A stretch of DNA of 64,000 nucleotides from Bacteroidota bacterium (lineage in GTDB: Bacteria > Bacteroidota > Bacteroidia > AKYH767-A > 2013-40CM-41-45), in contig JADJFC010000002.1 in assembly GCA_016708785.1 (NCBI GenBank), positions 496,001 to 560,000 on the forward strand. The letters run 5' to 3'. Of the stretch, positions 18,701-30,694 are shown piece after piece; positions within the stretch are counted from its first letter, which is position 1, and every line of letters begins with the position of its first letter. Under the pieces are notes generated by a model. It saw only the letters and a list, made by a program, of their open reading frames with translations, made no database searches and was not told where the DNA came from. Made by a program: the position numbers and the translations under genes.

Positions 18701-21700
18701 GCGTTTCCTACAGGAACGGTGATTCCTGCAAATGGATATTTAGTTGTTGTTGAAGATTCACTTAAGTTTGAAACTCAATTTCCAAACGTAAACAATAGGA
18801 TAGGAGAGCTAGGTTTTAATTTCGGTAATGGCGGTGATGAAATACGATTGTTTAATCATGCAGATGTTCTTCGGCTTTCTTTTACTTACCAGGAGATCTC
18901 GCCCTGGCCATTTGAAGCAGATGGTGGAGGCTATACCTGTGAGTTAGTTAATCGAAATGTCAGTCTGAACGATGGCTCAAACTGGTTCGCCGGATGTCTA
19001 GGTGGTTCACCGGGTCGTGCATATAGTGCTTCTATTTCTACGACTTTGAGTATAAATGGAAATACTACAATTTGTTCAGGTGATAATTCAATTTTGCATG
19101 TTACGAGTGTACCCGGATATACTTATCAATGGCGTAGAAATAATATTTCAATTCCCGGTGCTAATGCTGATTCATTGATTGCTACACAAGCCGGAAATTA
19201 TACTGTATCGGTAAGTGATGCCGGTTGTTCTATTGTAACACCATCTGTAACATTAACAGTTGTGTCTGTTACTGCCGATCCTGTTACAACATCGGCATCT
19301 GCATGTGGCGCCAGTTCATTAACTCTGACGGCAAGTGCGTCAGATTCAATTTTCTGGTATGATGCACCTAATGGTACAGAGTTGGGAACCGGAGAAACAT
19401 TTACTACTCCGGTAATTTCGAGTACGACAACATATTATGTTAGAAGCAGTAGAAATTGTCCAAGCGGATACGTTACTGCGGTTGCAACAATAACGCCACA
19501 GGCAGCAACACCATTGGTTAACGATGTATTCCGTTGTGGCCCGGGAACAGTAACACTTACTGCTTCTGACACTGCTACGATTCACTGGTATAATGCACCA
19601 ATTGGAGGTGGGCTTTTAGAAACAGGAAGCACTTTTGTTACGAATATTATTCCTCATGATACTGTATTTTATGTTGAAGCCGGTGATTATTGTCCAAGTC
19701 AACGTATCGAAGTTCATGTTACAATTAATACAACTGATTCACCGACTGCCAGTGATGTTTCAAGATGTGGATCCGGAACATTGACTTTAGATGCTACATC
19801 AACTGCACCGATATTATGGTTTACATCTGAGTTTGGCGGTTCTTCAGTTGGAAGTGGCGCATCTTGGGTAACTCCAACATTAGCTGCTTCAGATACTTTC
19901 TATGCTGAAGCAAATAGTGGTTGTGCCAGTACGCGAACAAGAGTAATTGCTTTGGTCAACCCGATACCTTCGCCGCCAACTGCTGCAAATGTCAGCATCT
20001 GTGGTTCAGGAACAGTTGATCTGAATGCAATATCGACTGAACAAGTATATTGGTTTACTTCTTCTATTGGTGGTACATTATTAAATACAGGTACTGCTTT
20101 TACAACTCCGGTAATTTCTACGACAACTACATATTATATTGAAGCCGGTTATACATGTCGAAGTACAAGGACTTCAGTTCAGGCAATTGTCTTGCCTTTA
20201 CCTGCAGCACCGACTGCTTCTGATGTATCAAGATGTGGTCCGGGATCTGTTGACCTACTTGCAAATTCACCTGAACTTATAACCTGGTATGATGCTCCTG
20301 TGGCAGGAAATTTACTGGGAACAGGCGACACTTACTCTACCCCTTCAATTTCAGTGACAACTCCATTCTACGCTGAAGCAGGTACTACTTGTTTAAGTGC
20401 TACACGAACAACAGTGAATGCTATTATTGATGCCCCACCTGCTCCTCCAACTGCATCAGATGTTTCCCGTTGCGGAACTGGAGTAGTTACTCTTACTGCT
20501 TCCTCAAGTTTGACGATCTATTGGTACAGTGCTGCAACTGGTGGTTCACCAATTGCTACCGTACCAAGTTTCACGACGCCATCAATTTCAGCAAATACTA
20601 CTTATTATGTAGAAGCAGGTAATACTTGTCGCAGCTCGCGTATTCCTGTGAATGCTATTATTGCATCTCCTCCGGCTCCACCGACTGTTGTGGATGGTTC
20701 GCGATGTGGAACAGGTACTGTGGTTCTTAACGCTTCTTCACCTGAAACAATTAACTGGTTTGCTAATTCAAGTGGTGGTTCTTCACTTGGTACAGGAACA
20801 ACTTTTACAACACCTGTTATCAGTACAACAACAACATATTTTGCAGAAGCAGGTAGTGGATGTAATAGTTCACGTGTAGCTGTTCAGGCAAGTGTTACTG
20901 CCGCTCCGGGTGCGCCTGTTGCACCGGCTGTTTCGCGTTGTGGCACCGGAACTGTTACCCTTTCAGCAACCGGTACTCAAACGATTTATTGGTACAGTGC
21001 AGCATCCGGCGGAACTTTGCTTGCGACTGCTTCATCTTTTACGACTCCTTCAATTTCATCAACTACTACTTATTATGTTGAACAGGGAAATGGAACTTGT
21101 CAATCAAGCCGACTTGCAGTACAAGCTATCGTAAATTCAATTCCGTCTTCTCCGGTCGCTTCAAATGTAAGCCGATGCGGAACCGGAACAGTGACTCTAA
21201 CAGCAACTTCATCTACGACTGTGAATTGGTATTCTGCATCAACCGGTGGAACACTTTTGGGTACCGGATTATCATTCACGACACCTTCAATTTCCACAAC
21301 TACTAATTATTATGCTGAAGCAAATAATGGATGTGCAAGTGCAAGAACATCTGTAAGTGCAATCGTAAATTCAATTCCTGCTCTACCGGTAGCTTCCGAT
21401 GTAAGCAGATGCGGAAATGGGACTGTTACTTTAGTTGCTACATCTTCTGAACAATGCTATTGGTATAGTGCTTCAACAGGTGGAACCTTATTGTTTACAG
21501 GCTCATCATTTACAACACCAAGTATATCATCGACAACAACTTATTATGTTGAAACAGGGAACACTTGCCGAAGCAGCCGCGTTGCTGTCCAGGCTATCAT
21601 AACTAATCAACCTGCAAGTCCTGTTGTTACAGACGGATCAAGATGCGGAAGTGGAACTGTTACTTTAACGGCAACTGCTACTACACAAATTAACTGGTAT

Positions 21701-24700
21701 ACTGTTCCAAGTGGAGGAACTTCAATTGCAACAGGAAATTCATTTACAACACCAAGTATTACATCAACAACAATCTATTATACTGATGCAGGAACAGGCG
21801 CAGGCTGTATAAGCGTTCGTGTTCCTGTAACAGCTACAATAAATTCTATTCCATCTTCGCCATCGGCAAATGATGTTTCACGATGCGGTACAGGAACAGT
21901 AACTCTGATTGCCACAGGTACACAACAGATCTACTGGTATAGTGCAGCTACGGGAGGTACATTACTATTTACCGGCAGTTCATTTACAACTCCTTCTATT
22001 TCGACAACTACTACTTATTATGTTGAGCAGGGAAATACTTGCCGAAGTACAAGAATTCCTGTTGATGCAATGATTATTGCACCACCAGTATCTCCAGCTG
22101 TAACCGATGGTAGTCGTTGTGGTGCCGGTACTGTTGTATTAAATGCAACTTCAACAACACAAATAAACTGGTATACGTCAGCTTCCGGTGGAGCTGCAAT
22201 TGCTACTGGAAGTTCATTCACAACTCCTTCAATTTCTGTTACTACTACTTATTATGCAGATGCAGGAACGGGTTGTAATAGCTCACGTGTTCCTGTCGTA
22301 GCGACTATAAATTCAATACCATTAAATCCTTTCGCAACAGATGTTTCAAGGTGTGGTCCTGGAGTTGTTAGTTTGACAGCAACTTCAACTGCTCAGATCA
22401 GATGGTATTCTGCTGCAAGCGGAGGAACATTATTATTTACCGGATCAAATTTCACAACTCCTTCTTTGGCTTCAACTACTACTTATTATGTGGAAGCAAA
22501 TAACGGTTGCGCATCTTCTCGTATTCCTGTGCAGGCAATAATTAATTCAATACCGGCTGACCCTACTGTAACCGATGGTTCTCGCTGCGGAACAGGTACT
22601 GTTCAACTCAGTGCTTCTTCGCCCGTTAGTGTAATCTGGTATGCAAACGCTTCCGGAGGATCTTCAATCGGTACCGGACTTACTTTTACTACTCCCTCAA
22701 TTTCTACTACGACAACATTCTACGCCGAAGCATCAAATGGATGTAGCAGTGCACGTGTCCCTGTAGAAGCAGTTGTAAATATCTTACCAAGTTTACCGGT
22801 TGCAAACAGTGCTTCATTATGTAATGCCGGATCATTGACATTATCAGCAACTTCAAATGGACCATTATCGTGGTACAGTGCTGCAACAGGTGGAACGTTA
22901 TTAGGAACAGGTGCAACTTTTGTTACTCCTGTCATCTCAGCTACAACTACCTATTATGTAGAAGCTGGCGATGTGTGCAGAACAGCAAGAGTTGCTGTTG
23001 ATGCTATCATCACTACGCCACCAACTGCACCTGTTTTAGTCGATGGTGATCGTTGTGGTACTGGTTCGGTGACTCTTAATGCTACCAGCGCCACTCAAGT
23101 GAACTGGTATTCTTCAGCCAGCGGTGGAACTTTACTAGGAACGGGACTTACTTTCAACACCCCTTCAATCAGTACGACAACTACTTTTTATGCAGAGGCC
23201 GGATTAGGTTGTAATAGTGCAAGAGTTTCTGTCCAGGCAATTGTGAATCCAATTCCTTCTGATCCGATCGCTGTGAGTGGAAACCGCTGCGGAACTGGAA
23301 GTATTACATTAACGGCTACATCGCCTGAACAAATTTATTGGTATTCATCACCAACCGGTGGTAGTTCTATGGGTACAGGATCAACATTCAATACTCCTTC
23401 GGTCTCTACTACAACTACCTTCTATGTTGAGACCGGTGATATTTGCAGAAGTAATAGAGTCGCAGTTGCTGCTGTCGTGAATCCGATTCCTTCTGCACCT
23501 GCGACTTCAGATGTTTCAAGATGTAACAATGGTACAATTACATTGAATGCAGTTTCAAGTGAAACAATTTTCTGGTATGATACACCATCAGGAGGAAATT
23601 TATTGTTTACCGGACCGTCATTTACTACGCCTTCATTATCTGTTTCTACTCCTTATTATGTAGCAACAGGCGATATCTGTATTAGTCCTCGTGTTCAGGT
23701 TTATGCAATTATTACTAATCCGCCTGCGGATCCGGTTCTTGTCGATGGATTTACTTGCGGTACAGGTTCTGTTATGCTAACCGGAACTGCGTCCATTCAG
23801 ATCAATTGGTATGATGCAGCAAGTGGTGGTACTTTACTAGGCATAGGTGATACATTGTTTACTCCAGTGATCTCCTCTAATACGGTATTTTATGCAATTG
23901 CCGGTTTGGGCTGTAACAGTAATGTGGTTTCTGTCAATGCAACTGTAAATTCAATCCCTGCTGATCCAACAACTCAAAATGCTTTTAGTTGTGGTCCGGG
24001 TTCAGTAACATTAAATGCAACTTCTACCGAACAATTGTATTGGTATGATTCAGCAACAGGTGGTACTTTGCTTTTAACAGGAAGTTCTTTCATCACTCCA
24101 TCTATCTTGACAACAACAACCTATTATGTTGAAGCAGGTGATATTTGTAGAAGCAATCGTATTGCAGTAATTGCTTCCATAAATGCAGTATCAGAGATTT
24201 CTTCATTTACGTCATCAAATAGTTGTGGTGAAGGCATAATAACTTTGGAAGCAATTTCATCCGATCCAATAAGTTGGTATGACTCACCAGGTGGTACACT
24301 TCTGGGAACAGGGAATACTTTTAATACACCTTTGCTTACTGCATCACAGACTTTTTACGCTATTGCCGGTATTGATTGTCCAAGTCCTTTTCAAGCGATT
24401 GATGCAACAGTTTTTGATCTGCCAGTGGTGGATCTTGGTCCGGATACTTTATATTATCAAACCGGACAGACTGTTATCCTTGATGCAGGTGCAGGATTTG
24501 ATAGTTACTTATGGTCAAATTCGGAGTCGACGCAGCAGATATCGGTGACTATTCCGGGTTTCTATGAAGTTACAGCAACAGATACAAATGGTTGCCTGGG
24601 TTCTGATATTGTTTATGTAGATTTCACAAATGCAATTGTTCAGAATGAGTTGAGTCAATTGATTCAAGTATATCCAAATCCGACACATGATAAATTCATT

Positions 24701-24904
24701 GTTAATTTGAATAGTAAATCATTCAAAAAATTGTCAATGCGTATTATGAGTGCAGATGGAAGATTAGTGGAGGCGAAAGTTGTCAGTTCTCCTTCCGGAA
24801 ATTACCATGAAGAATTCTCGCTTCAGAAATATTCGGCCGGTGTTTACTTCCTCGAACTACAAAACGAAACTCAGAAAGCAACTGTAAAACTTATTTTACA
24901 ATAA
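15772..24904 (+). CDS. Giant T9SS protein: LTD, CotH kinase, 22 Ig-like repeats
   Basis: About 3044 residues after repair of four indels. In order: signal peptide (MNTLLRKTFALGILLFLLKI...); lamin-tail domain (IVINEICPSN...DWIELFNAGGSTV); a jelly-roll-like segment; a chitobiase-type C-terminal Ig module (GAQIRYTTNGNVP); a CotH kinase domain at about 17100-18300 (IYGNYSRAKDQKSFEI, MFLNGAYWGVYNVREH, MDTDYGFGLKG); a second lamin-tail domain (VTISELNYNSDS); an Ig domain; 22 tandem repeats; and a T9SS sorting domain (IQVYPNPTHDKFIV ... SAGVYFLEL). Frame breaks: near 16452 (A lost), 17095 (T lost), and a compensating pair near 17231 and 17314 that scrambles about 27 residues of CotH (true reading EDWQKPASVEFFDKGQ). 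CotH-fold proteins phosphorylate proteins in spore formers; the substrate here is unknown. Confidence 0.88.
19268..24414 (+). repeat. 22 tandem Ig-like repeats of about 78 codons
   Basis: Each unit follows the pattern SRCGTGTVTLTATS...WY..ASGGTLLGTG..FTTPSIS.TTTYYVEA....C.SSRV.V.AIVNSIP. Two cysteines per unit (RCG and the later C) are nearly invariant and probably form a disulfide. Repeats 16, 19 and 22 are the most divergent (LCNAG, RCNNG, SCGEG). At DNA level the copies differ at many third positions, so the array looks old rather than freshly expanded. Confidence 0.85.
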
Positions 24905-24930
24905 ACACTTCAAATATAATTTATAGAAAA

Positions 24931-24962
24931 GGGAAAGCAAAAATGGCTTTCCCTTTTTTTTT
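24931..24962 (+). terminator. Terminator of the giant CotH gene
   Basis: Perfect stem GGGAAAGC/GCTTTCCC with a 7-base loop, followed by nine T. Confidence 0.85.
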
Positions 24963-25017
24963 GACCCTTGACCCTTGACCCTTGACTTTTTTGACTTCTG
25001 ACTTTTTATTTTTGACA
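24961..25017. repeat. 7-bp tandem repeat, TTGACCC unit
   Basis: TTGACCC is repeated three times exactly, then decays (ttgactt ttttgac ttctgac). It follows the terminator directly, before the ClC gene. Confidence 0.65.
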
Positions 25018-25051
25018 TGAAAGATTAATTATATGTCTACCTTTACCCGGC

Positions 25052-26811
25052 ATGGTAACAAAAAAAATCGGCATTTGGCGTAGAAGGTATTTTGGAACAC
25101 GAACTTCCTTAATGCTTACAAGCGTGGTGATCGGTTTGCTTACTGCCTTATGTGCTGTTGTATTGAAAAACAGTGTTCATTTTATTCAGCAATGGGTTCA
25201 TCAGATTTCAATTGCTGAAAATTCACATTATCTTCTTTTTGTTTTTCCAACACTTGGTATACTCCTTACCGTCTTTTATACTCAAGTTTTCAGAAACGGT
25301 GATTTGGGAAGAGGAGTAACCAATATAATTTTTGCTATTTCCAGAAAGTCGAGTTACGTCGAGAAAGATAAATTGTATTCGCAAATGCTCAGTAGTATTC
25401 TGACAGTTGGATTTGGTGGGTCAGCAGGACTTGAAGCACCTATTGCAGCAACCGGTTCAGCGATAGGAAGTAATACAGCAAGGTGGCTGCATTTTAATCT
25501 TAAAGAGCGGACACTGTTGCTCGCTTGCGGTACAGCCGCAGGAATCTCTGCGATTTTCAATGCACCAATTGCCGGAGTTATTTTTGCATTTGAAATTCTT
25601 TTGGTGAATATGCCCATGCCGGTGATTGTCCCATTACTAATTGCATCTGCATCATCTGCACTGTTATCCAAGTTGATCTATTCCGGACAACCATTTGTGT
25701 TGATCACCAATTCATGGTCTTCAGATCACCTGGGTTACTATGTTCTTTTTGGAATTATTGCAGCGCTGCTCTCTGTGTATGCAATCAGAATTTACTTTTT
25801 TATTGGTGATTTGTTTTATGGGAAAAAGCAGGTATATCTGAAAGCAATCATTGGTGGATTATTTTTGGGTGCACTAATTTTTTTATTTCCTCCACTTTAT
25901 GGTGAAGGTTATGATAGTGTACTAAACCTTTTACACAAGGAATCTACTGCACTGATTTCTGATTCAGCATTCATTCCAAATGCCGGAGCATGGACTGTTG
26001 TTGTTTTTGCAATTGCACTCATGCTATTGAAAGTTGTCGCAACTTCATTGACCGTTGGGGCAGGAGGGAATGGTGGTATGTTTGGCTCTTCGCTCTTTAC
26101 CGGAGCTATGTGCGGATATGCATTTTCGCATTCAGTCAATTTGCTAGGATTAGCACATTTAGATGAAGTCAATTTTACAGTAATTGGGATGGCTGCAATG
26201 ATGAGTGGAATTATTCATTCGCCGCTGACAGCAATATTTTTAATTGCAGAGATCACCGGCGGCTATGCCTTGTTTGTTCCTCTGATGGTTGTTGTATCAA
26301 TAGCATATCTTGTTTCAGGTATTTTGAACCATTCTCTGTCTACACAAAAAAACTTGCGCTGAAAGGTGATCTGATCACCACTGATAAAGACAAATTGGTT
26401 CTTGCAAAAATGAATCTTCAGGATTATCTGGAAACTGATTTTATTCCAGTGAATGAAAATGATACACTTGCAGACTTGATCCATGCTATCGAAAATTCAA
26501 AGAGAAATATTTTTCCTGTGGTGAATGAAGAAAACAAACTGGTTGGTGAAATCCTACTTGATAATGTACGCCATGTTATGTTCTCCAAAGAACTTTATGA
26601 CAAAACATTCATAAAAGATCTTATGATCACTCCCGCAGCAATCGTAGATGTAAATGACAGTATGGAAAAAGTTCTGAAGCTATTTGACGAAACCAATCTG
26701 TGGAACCTCCCTGTAACCGATAAAGGCAAGTATGTCGGTTTTGTTTCCAAATCAAAAATATTTACACAGTATAGGCATCATTTGATTAAGGATGCTGTTG
26801 TGCCGGCTTAA
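25052..26811 (+). CDS. ClC-family chloride channel/transporter with CBS domains
   Basis: This is a membrane chloride channel or H+/Cl- antiporter. The N-terminal part spans about ten membrane helices with the ClC signatures GGSAGLEAPIAATGSAIG (gating glutamate), GTAAGISAIFNAPIAGVIFAFE, and GAGGNGGMFGSSLFTGA. One A is missing near 26320. Repair turns the false end SGILNHSLSTQ into SRYFEPFSVYTKKLALKG and joins a cytoplasmic CBS pair (YLETDFIPVNENDTLADLI ... DNVRHVMFS, DLMITPAAIVDVNDSMEKV). The repaired length is 586 residues. The ATG at 25052 is used because the upstream ATG (25033) is out of frame. It converges on lpdA. Confidence 0.88.
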
Positions 26812-26817
26812 TTGAGT

Positions 26818-26917
26818 TAAAGGTCAAAGGTCAAAGTTAGCTTCGTAGTCACCTACGAAGCCAAACCTTTGACCTTTGACCTTTGACCTTTAACCTTTAA
26901 CCTTTGACCTTTGACCT
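26818..26917. repeat. Heptad-repeat hairpin between convergent genes
   Basis: Two and more GGTCAAA units lead into a perfect stem GCTTCGTAG-TCAC-CTACGAAGC, followed by at least eight complementary TTTGACC/TTTAACC units. The last unit overlaps the lpdA stop. The whole can fold as one long hairpin and probably ends transcription from both ClC and lpdA. Confidence 0.7.
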
Positions 26918-28304
26918 ACAAGTGTATGCACTCCCCATACGCCTCAGCCACTGCCTCCATGATCGCTTCACTCATAGTCGGGTGAGGGTGGATGGTCTTA
27001 ATAATTTCGTGACCTGTTGTTTCTAATTTACGGGCAGCAACAACCTCTGCTACTAGCTCAGTAACATTTGCACCTATCATGTGCGCTCCCAGCCATTCGC
27101 CATATTTAGCATCGAAAATTACTTTTACAAAACCATCTGCATTACCACCGGCTTTTGCTTTACCACTTGCTGAGAATGGAAACTTTCCAATTTTAATTTC
27201 ATAACCTGCTTCTTTCGCTGCTTTCTCTGTGTAACCAACAGATGCAATTTCCGGAGAACAATAAGTACATCCCGGAACATTTTTATAGTCAATCGGTTCA
27301 ACATGCATACCTGCAATTTTTTCTATACACGTAATAGCTTCATGAGAAGCAACGTGAGCGAGTGCAGGAGTATTCAGTACATCTCCAATCGCGAAGTAAC
27401 CCGGCATATTTGTCTGATACCATTCGTTGACAAGAATTTTTCCTTTGTCTGTAATGATACCAACTTCTTCCAAACCTATATTTTCAATATTTGAAGAAAT
27501 ACCTACTGCTGAAAGTACAACATCACACTCCAATATCTCTTCGCCTTTTTTACTTTTCACTTTTACTTTACATCCTGCTCCTGATGTGTCTACACTTTCA
27601 ACTGTTGACTCGAGCATGATCTCTATTCCTGATTTCTTGAATGAACGGGCAAGTTGCTTTGATACATCTTCGTCTTCGATTGGAACAATATTTGGCATAA
27701 ATTCTACGATCGTTACCTTGGTACCAATTGAATGATAGAAATATGCAAACTCAACGCCGATTGCGCCTGAACCTACAACCACAATTGACTTTGGTTGCTT
27801 TTCAAGATTCATCGCTTCACGATAACCAATCACTTTTTTACCGTCTTGTTTTAAGTTCGGTAATTCACGTGAACGCGCTCCTGTAGCTATAATGATATTT
27901 TTTGCTTCGTAAGTTTGAGTCTTTCCCGCACTGTCTTTTACTTCGATCTTACGTCCACTTTTTAATGTGCCATAACCGGAGATCACATCGATCTTGTTTT
28001 TCTTTAACAAAAAAGTAACTCCTTTGCTCATTGCGTCGGCTACACCACGGCTTCGTTTTATCATCGATGGGAAATCAGCTTCAACACCGGTAGTTTTTAT
28101 TCCATAGTCCTGAGCATGCATCAAATATTCAAAAACCTGTGCGCTTTTTAATAATGCTTTCGTCGGGATGCATCCCCAATTTAAACAAACTCCACCTAAC
28201 TCCGATTTCTCAACAATTGCTGTTTTCATTCCTAATTGCGCCGCACGAATTGCTGCTACATAACCACCGGGACCACTGCCCAAAACAATAAGATCGTAAT
28301 TCAT
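26916..28304 (-). CDS. lpdA: Dihydrolipoyl dehydrogenase
   Basis: E3 of the 2-oxoacid dehydrogenase complexes; it reoxidises dihydrolipoamide with NAD+. The 462-residue frame is intact. FAD motif VLGSGPGGYVAAIRAAQLG, redox disulfide GGVCLNWGCIPTKAL, NAD-binding VVVGSGAIGVEFAYFY, second FAD motif YFAIGDV, and the catalytic His-Glu of the dimer interface HPHPTMSEAIMEA are all present. Monocistronic by context: convergent ClC downstream, divergent M61 peptidase upstream. Confidence 0.97.
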   Translation of the reverse strand: MNYDLIVLGSGPGGYVAAIRAAQLGMKTAIVEKSELGGVCLNWGCIPTKALLKSAQVFEYLMHAQDYGIKTTGVEADFPSMIKRSRGVADAMSKGVTFLLKKNKIDVISGYGTLKSGRKIEVKDSAGKTQTYEAKNIIIATGARSRELPNLKQDGKKVIGYREAMNLEKQPKSIVVVGSGAIGVEFAYFYHSIGTKVTIVEFMPNIVPIEDEDVSKQLARSFKKSGIEIMLESTVESVDTSGAGCKVKVKSKKGEEILECDVVLSAVGISSNIENIGLEEVGIITDKGKILVNEWYQTNMPGYFAIGDVLNTPALAHVASHEAITCIEKIAGMHVEPIDYKNVPGCTYCSPEIASVGYTEKAAKEAGYEIKIGKFPFSASGKAKAGGNADGFVKVIFDAKYGEWLGAHMIGANVTELVAEVVAARKLETTGHEIIKTIHPHPTMSEAIMEAVAEAYGECIHL

Positions 28305-28321
28305 AATTTTCAGAATTTGTG

Positions 28322-28329
28322 CGAAGGTA
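28322..28329 (-). promoter_or_regulatory. Likely -7 box for lpdA
   Basis: The minus strand reads TACCTTCG, one mismatch to TAnnTTTG, 18 bases before the lpdA start. Confidence 0.35.
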
Positions 28330-28563
28330 ATTACATTTTTGTTATTTAGAAGGCGTTTTTTTTGCGAATAGGTATTCGTAAGTTATTGCAATATAAGATG
28401 TTATAACGTCATGGTTTTGGATGAAATGGAATTTGCGTTTGAATCAAAAATTTAGAATCAGAATTGATGACTACTTCATTCTGATTCGGAGGGTGAAAGT
28501 GCCATAAAAATGTTGAATTCTTCAGCATGACTTACGTAAAATGCAAGGGTATTATTTATAAAA

Positions 28564-30320
28564 TTGCATATGGCCATTTTATATAAATTATCTGCATCAA
28601 ATCCGATTTCTCATTTTGTAGAAATTGAAATGCATATTACAAATATCGATAGCTCCGAAGTAACTTTTCAATTGCCTAGTTGGAGACCGGGTCGATATGA
28701 AATTGCGAATTTTGCTCGCAATCTTAGGAAATGGAAAGCCTACAACAATAAGAACGAAGTGCTGGCCTTCCGAAAAATCAATAAAGATAATTGGAGTGTT
28801 TCAACTGATGGAGCAAATGAATTGATCATAAAATACGAATACTATTGTGCACAATTGGATGCAGGTGCTTGCTGGGTCGATGATGAACAAATCTACATCA
28901 ACCCCGTTCATTGTTTCATGTTTATTCCGGAAAGAATTCATGAAGAATGTGTTCTTGAATTGTCCATTCCTTCGAATTACAGAATCGCTTCTTCATTGCA
29001 AAAGTCAGGCGAAAAAAGATTGTTAGCAGAAGATTTTGATGAATTGGTGGACAGTCCTTTTATCGCAAGTCCTACGTTGCAGGTAAAATCATATGAAGCC
29101 GGTGAAGTGAATTTTTCAATCGCAATTCAAGGCGATTCTCAACCTGATTGGCTGAGAATACTTGCAGACTTCAAAGCGTTCTCTGAAAAACAAATTGAGA
29201 TCATGGGAAGTTTTCCTGTGGAAGACTATATCTTTTTAGTGCAAGTGCTGCCGAATCGTTTTTATCACGGTGTTGAACATCTTCGTTCTACTGTATTAGC
29301 ACTTGGACCGGGTTCTCAACTGATGAACGATGCATTGTATACCGATTTCATTGGTGTTGCTTCACATGAATTATTTCATGCATGGAATATTAAAACCATT
29401 CGCCCGATTGAAATGATGCCTTATGATTATACAAAGGAAAATTATTCTCAATTAGGATATGTCTATGAAGGGGTAACTACATATTACGGTGATCAAATTC
29501 TAGCACGTGCAGATGTGTATTCTATCGATCAGTTTTTTGTTGAATTAAATATTCGTTTGCAAAAGCATTTTGATAATCCGGGCCGTTTTAATATGTCTGT
29601 TGCTGACAGTAGTTTCGATACATGGCTTGACGGTTATGTGCCGGAGTGCCTGGAAGAAAAACATCCATCTACGACGAAGGAAGTTTGATCGCATTGATGA
29701 CTGATCTGTTGATCCGAAAAAATACCGATCACAAATCATCACTCGATACTGTTATGCAAAATCTGTATAACGATTTCGGCAAAAAAATGCGCGGGTATAC
29801 TGACCACGATTATATTTCTCTCGTCAGTCATTGTGCTGGTGTTTCTATGGCTGACTTCTTTATTGACTTTGTTTACGGTACTGAAGACGATACTCCTTTA
29901 TTAGAAGAAACTCTTGGCTATGCAGGTCTGGAACTTCACCAATATTCTTCGGCAATTGAATGTGAACGATTCTTCGGATTTAAAGTTATTGAAGATAGTC
30001 GATCTACAAAAGTGACGGCTATCTTTCCTGAATCTCCGTCATTTAAAGCCGGTCTTGGAAAAGACGATGAGATTGTCGCTGTGAACGAGAAAAAAGTTGA
30101 AGAGAATCTCCAGGAATTGCTATTCCTAAGTAGGGGAGAAAGATTAATTCTCACTGTACTTACTCCAATGAAACGTCTGAAAGATATTGCAATTGAAGGT
30201 GATTCTAAAGAGTATTATCCAAAATATGCAATTATAAAAAATATTAATGCAGATCAGGATCAACAACGGTTTTTTAAATCGTGGTTGGGAAAAGATTTTG
30301 ACGAATCAAAAAGTCTATGA
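28564..30320 (+). CDS. M61-family peptidase with PDZ domain, one frameshift
   Basis: This is a glycyl-aminopeptidase-like zinc protease. The N-terminal beta domain (about residues 1-170; WRPGRYEIANFARNL is the typical M61 block) is followed by the catalytic domain with H268-E-L-F-H272 in ASHELFHAWNIKTIRP, and YVYEGVTTYYGDQILARA. A PDZ domain lies at about 490-560 (VTAIFPESPSFKAGLGKDDEIVAV). One G is missing near 29645: GYVPG should continue VPGRKTSIYDEGSLIALM, whereas the raw frame ends PECLEEKHPSTTKEV. Repaired length 585 residues. No signal peptide is evident, so it is probably cytoplasmic. Its stop overlaps the RidA start by four bases (ATGA), so the two are co-translated. Confidence 0.88.
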
Positions 30321-30694
30321 AAAGAATAATCAAAACATCAAATGCGCCTGCACCTATCGGGCCTTATAATCAGGCAGTGGAAGTGAACGGAACGTTATAT
30401 GTCTCCGGACAAATTGCCATCAATCCAGCCGATGGCCAATTGGTTATGTTGAATATCATTCGGGAAGCAACGCAAGTAATGGAAAATATTTCAGCAATCC
30501 TGAAAGAGGCCGGCTATACTTTTAGTGATATCGTGAAGACAACAATTTTCCTTAATGAGATGAATAATTTTGCAACCATCAATGATGTCTATGCAAATTA
30601 CTTCACTGACAATTTTCCTGCTCGTGAAACTGTAGAGGTTTCCGGACTTCCTAAAAATGTCAATGTGGAGATTTCTGTTATTGCTGTAAAATAA
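30317..30694 (+). CDS. RidA-family enamine/imine deaminase
   Basis: Members hydrolyse reactive 2-aminoacrylate and related enamines released by PLP enzymes. It has 125 residues, the normal length, with PAPIGPYNQAVEVNGTLYVSGQ at the start and NFPARETVEVSGLP...VEISVIAV at the end, including the conserved arginine. It is translationally coupled to the M61 peptidase. Nearby threonine biosynthesis genes give a plausible metabolic context (threonine-derived enamines), but they are a separate unit. Confidence 0.92.
   Translation: MKRIIKTSNAPAPIGPYNQAVEVNGTLYVSGQIAINPADGQLVMLNIIREATQVMENISAILKEAGYTFSDIVKTTIFLNEMNNFATINDVYANYFTDNFPARETVEVSGLPKNVNVEISVIAVK

Noticed and set aside
19268..24414. Long overlapping frames on both strands inside the Ig-repeat array
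   Set aside because: They are shadows produced by the repeated codon pattern; composition and repeats belong to the plus-strand protein.
26363..26811. Stand-alone CBS-domain gene after the ClC channel
   Set aside because: One lost A near 26320 explains the split; ClC proteins commonly end in CBS pairs.
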